Shown here: piece by piece, positions 34,120 to 44,008 of the stretch
How the letters are laid out: every line of letters begins with the position of its first letter
Position numbering within the stretch: the first letter of the stretch is position 1
From: Epiperipatus broadwayi
Lineage: Eukaryota > Onychophora > Udeonychophora > Euonychophora > Peripatidae
Assembly (NCBI GenBank): GCA_028023455.1
Contig: JAQFVV010000112.1
Location: 2,106,001 to 2,170,000, forward strand
DNA: 64,000 nucleotides
Reading direction: 5' to 3'
The notes under the pieces: generated by a model
Database searches by the model: none
Told to the model about the DNA's origin: nothing
What the model saw: only the letters and a program-made list of their open reading frames with translations
Position numbers and translations under genes: made by a program

Positions 34120-35015
34120 GCTCTGAAAACACTTTAGTCTCACCATATATTAATAGATTTAGCAATATAACATCGCCAAAGCCTCAAGGGCAAAATTATA
34201 ATAATAAAGCAAGTTATATATTCCATATATGTAACATATGTGTGTATACATTTATGATGCAAATTTTAAAATCATATAGTATATATTAAAATTTCTGAAA
34301 AAGAAAACTATGCAGCAAGTCATTACAAAAAAGTAAATAAATATACTGTGCCGATATTAACATCAATAAATATAAATATTTGCACTGTTTTTAAAAATAT
34401 TTTATATATAATTCTTATTATATCTAGTTATAACGAGTCAAATTTTTAAAATATATATTTTGAAAATTCGGTATATATATTAAAATATACAAAAAATATA
34501 AAGTTATAATTTTTTTCTCTATTTTTTATTTGTAATAAAAATTGGTGATGATAAAATGCTAAAAAACTATACTTAAATAATATTAATCTGATTGTCTGAG
34601 AATTCAACTGTAGAAATCAGTTGGCTTATTCGTATGAGATGTGGATATGTTTTGGATCATCTGCCAAGCAGTTTACGTGTAAAATGAAAATTTTATTTTT
34701 AATTGAATTAATGAAGCATCAAGATAAATATGTATGGTAACCTCACTCTAATAATCTTGAAATAAAGTGTTCCAACACTCATATTATTTTTGCTGCATTT
34801 AAGAAAAATGAAAAAAGCAATTTCATACTGAAAAAGAGGTTTTAAAATACCATTAATTGGAAGTATGGACAGTTATAGATTGGCAGATATTATTTTGTCC
34901 AGAAAAAAAAAGTATGAAACTTATGATGTGTGAGTGTACATGAATAGCCTTTTTTAAAAAAAAAAAAAAAAAAGATGTAATAGAATCAAAAATTGTTAGT
35001 TAATGAAAAAAATAG
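34120..35015. other. No gene recognised
   Basis: AT-rich sequence with TA runs and a poly-A stretch at 34957-34973. Confidence 0.45.
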
Positions 35016-35021
35016 ACCCCC

Positions 35022-35218
35022 CCACAGATATAGGTGCAGTGCTCTTAGATCCAAGGCTCCTCACTGACAAAGGTCACAAGCCAGAAACTAGTCTAGGGAT
35101 ATTGGATGAGTAGGCACTAGATGGGGATTTTATGCACAAGCCTTTAGGCATCCATTGATTACTCTGGTTTGCACTGAGTGGCAATATGTATAGAGAGTTT
35201 TGCCTGTTTTAATAAATA
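35022..35218 (+). repeat. FB-B fragment
   Basis: ataggtgcagtgctcttagatccaagg through gagttttgcctgtttt, aligning with the last part of the 62.8-63.0 kb unit. Starts abruptly after a poly-C run. Confidence 0.8.
35049..35107 (+). ncRNA. Hammerhead ribozyme relic (FB-B)
   Basis: Same 59-nt layout. Core reads CTGACAA: position 7 is free to vary but G8 to A should inactivate. GAAAC, TA, GTC and stem I are kept. Confidence 0.7.
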
Positions 35219-35440
35219 TTTAGTATTAGATTAGACAATTTGGAAGAGGATAGATGACTATGTGTATCTAGGAGTGACGTCAATACGAATGTATTTTATA
35301 GATCAAGGATTAAAACAAAGAAATAACTAAAAGAAAAGAAAAAAAATTCTTTACATATAACTATTATTAAACAACATATGAAAATATGTAATATATGTTA
35401 GAAAAAGAAACTTAAAAATATTACACAGATATCAAACGTT

Positions 35441-35530
35441 GGTGGCCCTGTGGTTAGCATAGCTTCCTTCCAAGCAGCTGGCCCAGGTTCGCTTCCCAGT
35501 CAACGCTTTGACACATGAAAAAAAAAAGAT
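35441..35530 (+). mobile_element. tRNA-derived SINE
   Basis: gtggttagcatag (A-box-like) and ggttcgcttcc (B-box, GGTTCGnnTCC) about 40 bp apart, then gctttgacacatg and a poly-A tail. Same 3' part as the copy at 10535. Pol III promoter elements look intact. Confidence 0.8.
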
Positions 35531-35584
35531 AAAATAGATGCACATTAAATGCAGATACCATTGTCATCATCATTTCATCCATTG

Positions 35585-36180
35585 TCAATCCACCGCAAAA
35601 TGAAGTTCTCTCCAATTTCAATCTTCACATCATCCCACACACTTCCTTATTTCATCCATCAATCTCACATGTAGTCTATTTCTAGGTCTTTTAAAATATC
35701 TTGGAATCCCATTTAAGATTTCAACTAACCACATATTATCATCTCTTCTAGAAATATATCCAGCTCAACTTCACTTCAGTCTTTTAATTTTTTTAATAAT
35801 GTCAGTAAGTCTCTTACCCATGTATTTCATTTTCAATCTCTTCTTGTTACCTCTAACATACATCTCTCCATATTTTATTGAATAGTCTGAAGTCTCTGTC
35901 TTGCTTTTTTGTTAAGTATCCAAGTTTCAGATCCATAAATAACAAATGGTATAGTAAATTTATTAAAAACCTTCCTTTTCAAACAGATAGTCATATTTCC
36001 TTTTGATATTGTTATTTCTACCAAAAGCATGTCAACCAAATTTAATTCTATGATTAACTTCATCCATTATTTTTCCATCTGTAGTAAGAATCTGACCAAG
36101 ATATTTGTAGTTATTAACTTCTTATAACTCTATCACTATCATTTAAGGAGATATATTCACTATTTAACATATGAATGTAA
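35585..36180 (-). pseudogene. LINE-beta C-terminal region, minus strand
   Basis: Read on the minus strand: MDEVNHRIK-like start, CLKRKVFNKFTIPFVIYGSE and TWILNKKARQRL (35875-36063). After frameshifts come YGEMYVRGNKKRLKMKYMGK (near 35815-35870), SRRDDNMWLVEIL and RPRNRLHVRLMDEIRKC, ending at ccaccgcaaaatgaag. The order matches the region downstream of the catalytic palm in endonuclease-reverse transcriptase type LINEs (ICLKRKVFNQCVLP..YGSETW, AGHV.RRDDNRWT). Confidence 0.8.
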
Positions 36181-36261
36181 AATTAATTGTATAACAGATA
36201 TTAAACCTCAAATTACATCAGAAAACCTAATAGAAGAAAAATATATGGAACTAATTATATA

Positions 36262-36548
36262 ATTATATAAAGGATTTGAACACAGACTTTCAAATTCTCT
36301 TTAGCTATCCAATCTATCTCATATAACCAATATCTGTGATCACACACATGTGTAAAAGATAAATGACTTCCAATATATGTATTTTGTGCTGAACCAGCAC
36401 TCATCAGTTGGTCCAGATTACCATCTCTCCTAAAATATATATATATATATAATTGGTGCATGTGTGTGGTCATGTGTATTGGTTGTATGGGATAGATTTG
36501 GATAGCTGAAGGAAGCTTGAAAGTCTATATTCAAATTCTTTATATAAT
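36262..36548. mobile_element. FB-A element, short sub-type, copy 4
   Basis: Left end ataaaggatttgaacacagac; right end gtctatattcaaattctttatat. Interior has the GTGCTG-type hammerhead in the left arm only; the right-arm copy is lost and replaced by a TA run. Confidence 0.75.
36364..36422 (-). ncRNA. Hammerhead ribozyme relic (FB-A), perfect stem II
   Basis: Minus strand ACCAA, CTGATGA, GTGCTG, GTT, CAGCAC, then AAAA in place of GAAA, stem III ATA/TAT, A, TTGG. Only G12 differs from an intact hammerhead. Confidence 0.7.
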
Positions 36549-36906
36549 TACATAATTCCAGATATATAAATTAAACTTGTATCCAATGAAACTTTATAAT
36601 TCTGTATGTACATAAGTTTAATAAATTTAGTTAATAATGGGTCAAAATGGAAAATTATGTAATATATAATGTAAATTTATAGATAATTAGTTGTTATGTG
36701 TTGTGTAATTTTTGAAAGTCTATATTCAAATTCTTTATATAATTACATAATTCCAGATATATAAATTAAACTTGTATCCAATGAAACTTTATAATTCTGT
36801 ATGTACATAAGTTTAATAAATTTAGTTAATAATGGGTCAAAATGGAAAATTATGTAATATATAATGTAAATTTATAGATAATTAGTTGTTATGTGTTGTG
36901 TAATTA
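36517..36906. repeat. Exact tandem duplication, 195 bp x 2
   Basis: ttgaaagtctatattcaaat starts at 36517 and 36712. The two 195-bp units are identical by eye over their whole length. The first unit begins inside the end of FB-A copy 4. Either a very recent duplication or an assembly artefact. Confidence 0.95.
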
Positions 36907-36967
36907 ATACATTTTACTTTTGTTATGCTTAATATTGAAATATAAGTATAATATATATACTTAAGCA

Positions 36968-37250
36968 AGGTGTAACTGAAGGAGATTTGAATTCAGACTT
37001 TCAAGCTCCCTTCAGTCATATGCTCTATCTAGTATAACCAGAACTCATCAGTTGGATCAGATCATCTTAATATAAACTAAGCACTGATAATATATATAGG
37101 TCTGGGAGATAATGATCTGAACCAACTGATGAGTGCTGATTCAGCATGAAATATGTATATTGGAGATCATTTATTTTTTTCCACAAGTATGTTGTCAAGT
37201 GTATTCGTTATATTAGATAGAGTGGATGACTGAAGGGGAGCTGGAAAGTT
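36968..37250. mobile_element. FB-A element, short sub-type, copy 5
   Basis: gatttgaattcagactttcaagctcccttcagtcat at the left against gactgaaggggagctggaaag at the right. Left-arm ribozyme is partly deleted (37035-37070 keeps ctcatcagttgga); right-arm ribozyme is intact. Confidence 0.8.
37112..37170 (+). ncRNA. Type I hammerhead ribozyme (FB-A), best-preserved copy
   Basis: ATGATC, TGA bulge and ACCAA; CTGATGA; stem II GTGCTG/CAGCAT with loop ATT; GAA; stem III ATA, TG, TAT; cleavage-site A; TTGG(A) and GATCAT. The outer stem I is ATGATC/GATCAT where sister copies have ATAATC/GATTAT, a compensatory A-U to G-C change. One terminal mismatch in the inner stem I. Confidence 0.8.
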
Positions 37251-37298
37251 TTATTATGTTTGTATTTAGATTGCTCTATCATAATTTTTTTATAATGT

Positions 37299-37377
37299 GT
37301 CATAGCATCGGCCGGGACATGAACCCGCAACCCAGGCAACTGCTTGTAAGGCAGTCGCACTGACCTCTCAACTAAGG
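37299..37377 (-). mobile_element. tRNA-derived SINE, minus strand
   Basis: Minus strand has tagttgagaggtcagtgcg (A-box-like), gggttcatgtccc (B-box) and gatgctatgaca, parallel to 10535-10641. No poly-A tail or duplications made out. Confidence 0.75.
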
Positions 37378-37379
37378 AA

Positions 37380-38385
37380 GAAAAAATGTATTGAAAATGA
37401 GTTCTAAATGTTTACTGGTAAGTTAAAAATGCAAAGACTTTGGAATCGATCAAAATGTTAATCTAAAATATGACAAATCAGAAAAGAATAAAATAAATAA
37501 CTGTATGGTTTCTTGCTCAGAGATCGTGTGGTGTTCAAGTACTCTAGACGAATATTGAGTAGTTAATAACCTCAATCAGTTAATCTGAAGAGTTTTATTT
37601 TTTAATATGACTCAGTTACGAATCGATTCAAGAACACGAGTTCTCTTTTACTGGGCTAAACTGCTGCAGGCAGAAGAGAGTATGAAGAAATAGAATTCCT
37701 AAGAACTGTTTTATTTTTTTCTAAAAAAATAGCTTTATACAATATATACAGCTAACTCTTTGACTTTAATAAAGATAAAAAATTAATTATGAATCACTTT
37801 TTAATGTGATCCATATCACAGAGGTCAGTGATTCATGGAGTTTTAGATACTAAACGTACAATCATACATTGAGATTTCATCACAACATACTTTTCATTCT
37901 TTTGAAATTGTCACGTACATTTTTAATATATATATGTAACGATTAAAATAGGTTTTTTTTTTTCTTATTTCCATTTATTAGTTCAAGATTTTGACATAAT
38001 TGATTGAGATACAAGTTAAGTGACTAATATCTGTGACAAATGCCTCTAGTGATATGATTTTATAAAATGTTCAAAGTAATCTTGAAAAAATCTTGGATTA
38101 TTAACCTTTCACTCGTATAAGCATTCGTAATATTTAAAAATTAAGGTTGTTATGCTTAGGAAAAAAACCACTTTGAAAACAATTATGAATGCATTTAAAT
38201 AAATGTGTTTGTATACAAATGTATATCACAGATATATTTATGACTATTTTTGTATAAACTATTAAGTTTAATGGATTTTTTTTTTTCATAAAAAAAAAAA
38301 CCGTATCGAGGTAATCGATAAGTATGATATACATATACGTACATACACTATGTATGTTTAAATATTTACAATAAATGTGAAAAAA
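37380..38385. other. No gene recognised
   Basis: AT-rich. Nothing supported. Confidence 0.45.
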
Positions 38386-38389
38386 TTCA

Positions 38390-38795
38390 AGTTGCTAGCA
38401 GTGCCATCTCTGAATCAATATATGTATCACACACAACATAATTTAGCTATACACCATAAATATTATAAGGTGGTATTGTATTTAGATCCTGAGTTATGAC
38501 ATGAAATGTGATAATGTGTTTAATACTTTGACCTATGGTAGAACAGCAAAACTAACATTAAATTTTGTATTAAATTGATGAAATTGCTATCGAAAATTTA
38601 GAATGATTCAAACTAGGCAATGAAAGATGAGCCCCAATAATGAGTTCAAATTCTCCACAAAACTTCATGATATCAAAAGAGCACTGAAGATGATCTGTGA
38701 AGGTATGAAACAGACTGTCATATTTCTTATTGTGATTCATGATCCAGACATACTAACATCTTAAAAATTTTGTGATCAACAGCCAAACTATATCA
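38390..38795 (+). repeat. Dispersed repeat, possible mariner-like relic (copy 3)
   Basis: gttgctagcagtgccatctctga, cataaatattataaggtggta, catgaaatgtgataatgtgttt and gaagatgatctgtgaaggtatga follow the same order as 7620-7940. Coding content is lost. Confidence 0.45.
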
Positions 38796-39185
38796 CTATA
38801 TAACATGTGTTATTTCAAAGAAGATATTGCCTGCAGCTTAAAAAGAGAGCCAGTTACTTGTCCTTGTGATACAGTGTATTGATGCAATGGTATCACTTTA
38901 TCCTGCCACACCTACCAATCCAAGTGCAAATCTAGTCTGAAAAACTTCAAAATATTTTCAACAAGCTTCTGCTTTTTCTTTCAGATGTCTGAATAATCAT
39001 CAAATATTGGCTGGTAAATGGGTATCTAAATATTTTTAATAACTGAAACACACAGGCTAATTATATACCTGTGTCTATATATGTAATATATAGGGTATAT
39101 GAGCAAAGACTTTCACACAACCCACCACTCTCCACACTATCTCTTAACACTGAAACACTTGAACACATATATGTTGAAAAGATAA

Positions 39186-39243
39186 ATACCAATATACGTA
39201 TTTCATGCTGAACCAGCAATCATCAGTTGGTCCAGATTACCAT
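39186..39243 (-). ncRNA. Hammerhead ribozyme (FB-A), left arm copy 6, core intact
   Basis: ACCAA, CTGATGA, TTGCTG/CAGCAT stem II, GAA, ATACGTAT (stem III ATA/TAT), A, TTGGT. The outer stem I is shortened by a small deletion after TTGGT. Confidence 0.7.
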
Positions 39244-39750
39244 CTCTACACATATATGCTATAAGTGCTCAGATATATATTAAGATATCCAATCCTCATA
39301 CTTTAATGGACAGGCTTCAATCTACTCCACCCTCCAACTCTTCAACTGTTCATCCAATTGAAAATCAGATGATGGAATGCTCAAAGGCCACACTGAGGCT
39401 GAGATTCTTGTCACACCCATGTTGACCTAAGGTCAATCTGACCCCTCATGTACAGAACATAATCCATTTAATACATATATATGTACAGGACCTAATCCAT
39501 TTAATATATATATGTGTGTGTATTAAATGAATTATGTCCTGTACATGGGTCAGATTGACCTTAGGTCAACATGGGTGTGACAAGAATCTCAGCCTCAGGG
39601 TGACCTTTGAGCATTCCATCATCAGATTTTCAATTGGATGGACGGTTGAAGAGTTGGAGGGTGGAGTAGATTGAAGCCTGTCCATTAAAGTATGAGGATT
39701 GGCTATCTTAATATATATCTGAGCACTTATAGCATATATATGTAGAGATG

Positions 39751-39809
39751 GTAATCTGGACCAACTGATGATTGATGGTTTAGCATGAAATATGGATAGT
39801 GATGATTAT
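39751..39809 (+). ncRNA. Hammerhead ribozyme (FB-A), right arm copy 6, weakened
   Basis: CTGATGA and GAAA intact, but stem II TTGATG/TAGCAT has mismatches, stem III is ATATGGAT and stem I starts GTGAT. Likely poor or inactive. Confidence 0.6.
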
Positions 39810-39914
39810 TTATCTTTTCAACATATATGTGTTCAAGTGTATCAGTATTATGAGATAGTGTGGAGAGTGGTGGGTTATGTGAAAGTTTGTGCTCATATAC
39901 CCTATATATTAACT

Positions 39915-40435
39915 ATTTTTACTAGAAAATAAACAGAGATTAAAAAAAACACCCAAATCCTCACCCGACAAAAATTAGCAAGCCTGGAAAGTATTGTTAC
40001 CAATCCCTTATGAGGGGCTATGATAAAATTCTTTACTATGCAGTAGGCTATTTAAAAGCTTGTTTATCTTTACAAACTGTATACTATTGTGGGATAGTGG
40101 TACATCTGTTTGCTATACTGTGGAATTAGTGTTAATAAATATGCTTAAATTTTTTTTTGTATATCAGATCAGACCTATAAATGAGCTATCTAGGCATTCA
40201 ATTAATGATAATTAAATGGATATTAATACAAAATACTCAACTGGTAAAGTCTTTTCTTTTACTATTTTTTTGTGTATGGAGGCTAAAGTATCTTTATCTT
40301 GTGATTGGACTATTTTAAGACATTTATATTTTATAGTATATATGTTAAAATCATGGTATTTTAATCTGTACTTCTATATATATAATAATGCTATCATTAT
40401 TTATCTTCACTCTATATAGAAATTATCTGATAAAA
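39915..40435. other. No gene recognised
   Basis: A 67-codon open stretch at 40216-40419 has no motif. Otherwise AT-rich filler. Confidence 0.4.
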
Positions 40436-40445
40436 ATCAACTAAC

Positions 40446-40501
40446 TTCTGGCTAGACATATATTTCCATCAATCAAGCCTGACATCATTAGTTGCTCAGA
40501 A
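40446..40501 (-). ncRNA. Hammerhead ribozyme relic (FB-E), left arm
   Basis: Minus strand TTCTG, A, GCAA; core CTAATGA (G5 to A); TGTCA...TGATG stem II; GAA; stem III ATA/TGT with a TA loop; C; TAGC; CAGAA. TTCTG/CAGAA and GC/GC pair as stem I. The right arm has intact G5 but a different change, so the ancestor read CTGATGA. Confidence 0.5.
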
Positions 40502-40512
40502 AATCAATTGTG

Positions 40513-40585
40513 ACTTCATTAAATGCAGATACCCAATCTATATTCACAACTTCATTAAATGCAGATACCCAATCTATATTCACAA
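40513..40585. repeat. Tandem duplication, 36 bp x 2
   Basis: acttcattaaatgcagatac repeated exactly with a 36-bp shift. Confidence 0.9.
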
Positions 40586-40756
40586 AGTTCAACACGACCT
40601 TAAAGCTTGAATGCAAATTTTAGTGGAAATTTAACTAAGGAAACTTTAGTTAAATTGCCATTAAAATTTGTGCTCGAATTTTTTTAAGATCATGTTGACC
40701 TTTGCAAACATATTTGATATAGAGTGCTGGATACACTTGTAGGAATCTCAACTGAT

Positions 40757-40813
40757 TTCCTGAACCAATTGATGATGTCAGGTTTGATTTATAGAAACAT
40801 ATGTCTAGCAAGA
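40757..40813 (+). ncRNA. Hammerhead ribozyme relic (FB-E), right arm
   Basis: Core TTGATGA (C3 to T), then TGTCAGG...TTTAT, AGAAA, stem III ACA/TGT with a TA loop, and C before TAGC. Same plan as the left arm. Confidence 0.5.
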
Positions 40814-41054
40814 CATTAATTGATTTTTTCATCAAATTTTGCTGCTTGAAACATCAGAAAATTTCCATAGAGAGTGGAGATAAATAACATTAACATTATT
40901 ACACATTTATGTGGTATTTAATTTACTAATTACATATATATTGAATATAAAAATATTTTATTTATGTTTTTAAGGTGTATTTATTTATGACAGGATTTTA
41001 TTGTGTAAAAAGTTAATTACTGTTTCTTATTGCATTGCCAAATGTCTACCATAT

Positions 41055-41303
41055 AATATCAAATCATCCATGTACTTTACTACTGTTACACAATGCTTTA
41101 TTTACCGCCCTCTTTACAGGTTACAGTTTTGATATCTTATATCTCCTAACTTCAACTGCTAAATTTAGCAGTTTAAGTTAGGAGATGTAAGAATTCTGAA
41201 GAAGATTGCTGGGGAATTGAAACTGTAAACTGTAAAAGAGGGTAGTAAATAAACCATTGGGTAACACTAGTAAAGTGCATGAATCATTTGGTATTAATGT
41301 GGT
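41055..41303. mobile_element. FB-F foldback element
   Basis: Left gtactttactactgttacac, tttatttaccgccctctttacag and atctcctaacttcaactgctaa mirror tttagcagtttaagttaggagat, ctgtaaaagagggtagtaaat and gtaacactagtaaagt. The right arm has an extra ttctgaagaagattgctgggg that the left lacks. Confidence 0.85.
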
Positions 41304-41304
41304 A

Positions 41305-42165
41305 AAGTTTATATTGTAGATTTTAATATTGGGATGCAAGATTTATATACAAATATCATGGAAAATATCAAATTACTACTCAAAATACTCAAAAAGTACA
41401 TGTTGTCTAACAACAATCTGCATTTAGACAAATACCATATTTACATTCATATTTTAATTCATAGATTAATGCACTTTGAAATATATGTAAACAAATCGGG
41501 GAAAAGCTGGCTCAAATTACAGCATGTTAATGTAGAAACAATATTGGAATAGATTGATTTATAGAAACACCATAGTAGTAAATATCCATGCTTTAATATT
41601 AATCTGCTCAATTTGTTCTAATAAAATAGAATATGAAGTTGTTACAAATATACAAACAATTGGTCTCAATCCAAGAAACTGATGAGGGAGAATTCTTAAA
41701 ATGGATACATACTATAAAATAATTTGTCAATTTTCTTCATATGGTATTAACAACTGCATAACAGAAGCTTCATACTCTGTATTTAAAATTGCCTTCTCTA
41801 CAGATTTATTTATATATATTTCAAATAAGTTTCTTGATCAAGATTTAATTAATAGAATGAGTTTGTAATTCTGCTTTGGTTAGTGTTTAAGCTTTATTGG
41901 AATTGCTTGCTTTATAGAAAGACCACATTGCTGAAGGCATGCATTTTAACATCAAATTAGTTGATTTACCACTATTAGTTTAAGACATGGAATTTTTATA
42001 TTTACTTAGATGATTGGCAATACTCCAGGCAGATGGCAGGGAAAATCTGCAAAATATATTTATATTGCAGTGATTTGCCAATTTAGTCCAAAATTAAAGA
42101 ACTTTCATCACAAGTTCCACTGACAATCATTTTTCTGATTCAGATTATTCTGTGGTGTGATTTAC
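41305..42165. other. No gene recognised
   Basis: A 72-codon open stretch at 41334-41552 has no recognisable motif. Confidence 0.4.
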
Positions 42166-42171
42166 TGTGGC

Positions 42172-42625
42172 TTCTCCTTAAATGAAGTCAAGAATATCTC
42201 ACCCAACCATGCCAGATAAACCTGTTAGCCACTTTAATTTCCATTCCCCACTTTAAGTTTTCCAATATTCTCTCCATCTCATTTCCACAACATAATCTTT
42301 GTCAACTCCATGACCTTCATATCTAAATCCCCCTTATTTTTTCCCAAACCTAGCATAAAAACCAATAACTCATTTTCTGTATAATCCCTTTGTTCATATT
42401 TATTCTCCCATAACTCATTATTTGTATCCTTTCTGCTTTCAAGCATTTACATTCAATCAACAGATGCCTAATATTTTCTATATCTTCTTACACAATTTGC
42501 ACACTAACATGTATATTCTTTTGTTGCTAAAGATCCCGCTCGAGCCTTAAACAATAAACTGCTTTCCTTACTATTATCATAAATTAACTCGCACCCAATG
42601 TTCCATTTACTTACATATATATATA
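42172..42625 (-). pseudogene. LINE-alpha 3' part, split from its 5' part by an insertion
   Basis: Begins with the family 3' tail (gtggcttctcc on the plus strand) and carries the C-terminal coding block, including the region for MGSL...TKEYTC and the knuckle, decayed. It stops at cacccaatgttccatttacttaca within a TA run. The next expected bases of LINE-alpha resume at about 47385. Confidence 0.85.
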
Positions 42626-43539
42626 TTGTGCCCTTATCTATAGGTCATAATAGGGTAGATGGTCAATTACTAAAAAATTTTAAATTTTACGATATGTTTG
42701 TATGATATATAAATAATAGTAGGATAATTAGATTTTATAGTACAATTTAAGGCTGAAAATACCTGGTATAAAAGTGTAATGGATTATTTTAAAAGAAAAC
42801 AGTTAAATAAAGCTTAAAGATATCCTTGCTTATGGTTGTAAAAGCTGGCCATATAAAATAATACAGCTATAAATAGTTAAAAGTATATTAACGATCCAAT
42901 TGTAATATTTTAAAAACTAATAAATTTAATAAACGTTATATGTAATGTTATAATTATAATTAATATTCAAATTTAATCTAATATATTTTAAAATAAACTT
43001 TATGATGGTGAGAATTATATTTAGTTCTACATTTTAAATTATTTTCCAAATTTTTATAAAATATATCAGTTTTGGTAATTTAGACCGAGACGTAAATTAA
43101 AAAATCATCTGATAAAGTTAGTAATCATGTGACTGTATATTATATACCTTCACACACACGCTTGTTAGAATATAATAATAAAGTTTGTGAATTATGAAAC
43201 TAAATATAATTGCTATCTATCGTTAGAGTAAGTGTTGAAATATTAAATAGTTATTTTAAATGTTTAAATGATGTGATATTTAAGTAGTGTTTAAAAGTTG
43301 AATACAGTTAATAAAAAATTAAATATTTTATTTAAATAAAAACAAGATAAATTAAATATTAATATTAAAATAGATATTAAATATTGTTTTAATAATTGTT
43401 TTAAAGTTTAAATAATTTTGATAAAACTATAATTGAGTTTAAAAATACTATTCTAAGTAATATTTTGAAACATGACGTCATAAATTCTTTATTTTAAAAG
43501 GTTTAATCTATTATAAAACTAAAATGTGTAAATTTGTTC

Positions 43540-43680
43540 GCGCTAAAAAAGTCATTAACCAATCAACGGAGGTATTTTAGCAGACAAAATATAAGAATTA
43601 GACGAAGCGGGAGAAAGTAATGTGTAAGTGAAGGAGGGAGTAACATATTTTTTTAGCTGGATAAGACCGTAAGCTAGAAA
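43540..43680 (+). promoter_or_regulatory. Possible promoter-like segment in the insertion
   Basis: Contains gcgctaaaaa, aaccaatcaacgg (CCAAT-type box), gacgaagcgggagaaag and gtaagtgaagg within 100 bp. Weak evidence; listed because it contrasts with the surrounding AT filler. Confidence 0.25.
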
Positions 43681-43825
43681 AGTGATATAATTTTAAAATT
43701 TTGTATTTATTTTAAAAGTTTTTTTTAACATATAATATTTTGAACTGCCTTTACATGAAGGGCTAATTTTAAAAGTTTTCTTGCCAGTAATTTTATTCAA
43801 GTTTAGCCAAAACCTTGCAGTAAAA

Positions 43826-44008
43826 ATGGAAGTACTACAGAAAAAAATACCTAAAAATATTGCTAAAGGAAAAATATTTGTAAAGTGCCTTGATACAGCT
43901 TTATTTATGCTCAACCAGAAACTTATTATTGTAACTCAGAGAAATATAATTTGGACGCTATATGGAAAACTTAAAAGAGAAGTTATTTGCCGTCAGGAAA
44001 AATTATGA
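43826..44008 (+). CDS. Small open frame in the insertion, 60 codons, unassigned
   Basis: From an internal ATG it reads MEVLQKKIPKNIAKGKIFVK and ends CRQEKL-stop. Basic, no recognised domain. Its only support is an even distribution of codons and location after the promoter-like segment; it may well be chance. Confidence 0.15.
   Translation: MEVLQKKIPKNIAKGKIFVKCLDTALFMLNQKLIIVTQRNIIWTLYGKLKREVICRQEKL

Larger units (their letters stand above)
39046..39911. mobile_element. FB-A foldback element, copy 6, near-complete palindrome
   Basis: From taatatatagggtatatgag at 39084 to ctcatataccctatatatta at 39911 the 828 bp form an almost perfect inverted repeat with arms of about 400 bp and a centre near 39497 (TA/TG-rich). 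The left tip (cacaggctaattatatacct) from 39046 has no partner on the right. Left arm includes ttgtcacacccatgttgacc; right arm its reverse complement ggtcaacatgggtgtgacaa. One hammerhead motif per arm on opposite strands. No coding capacity. Confidence 0.93.
40442..40820. mobile_element. FB-E foldback element
   Basis: gctagacatatatttccatcaatcaagcctgacatcat on the left is the reverse complement, with few changes, of atgatgtcaggtttgatttatagaaacatatgtctagc on the right. The centre is around 40640 (ggaaatttaactaaggaaactttagttaaat, itself a hairpin). The left arm also holds a 36-bp tandem duplication. Confidence 0.8.

Noticed and set aside
41180-41235. Full hammerhead call for the FB-F motif
   Set aside because: Stem II and the box can be drawn but no stem I, and the left arm lacks the block. 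Kept only as a hammerhead-like observation.
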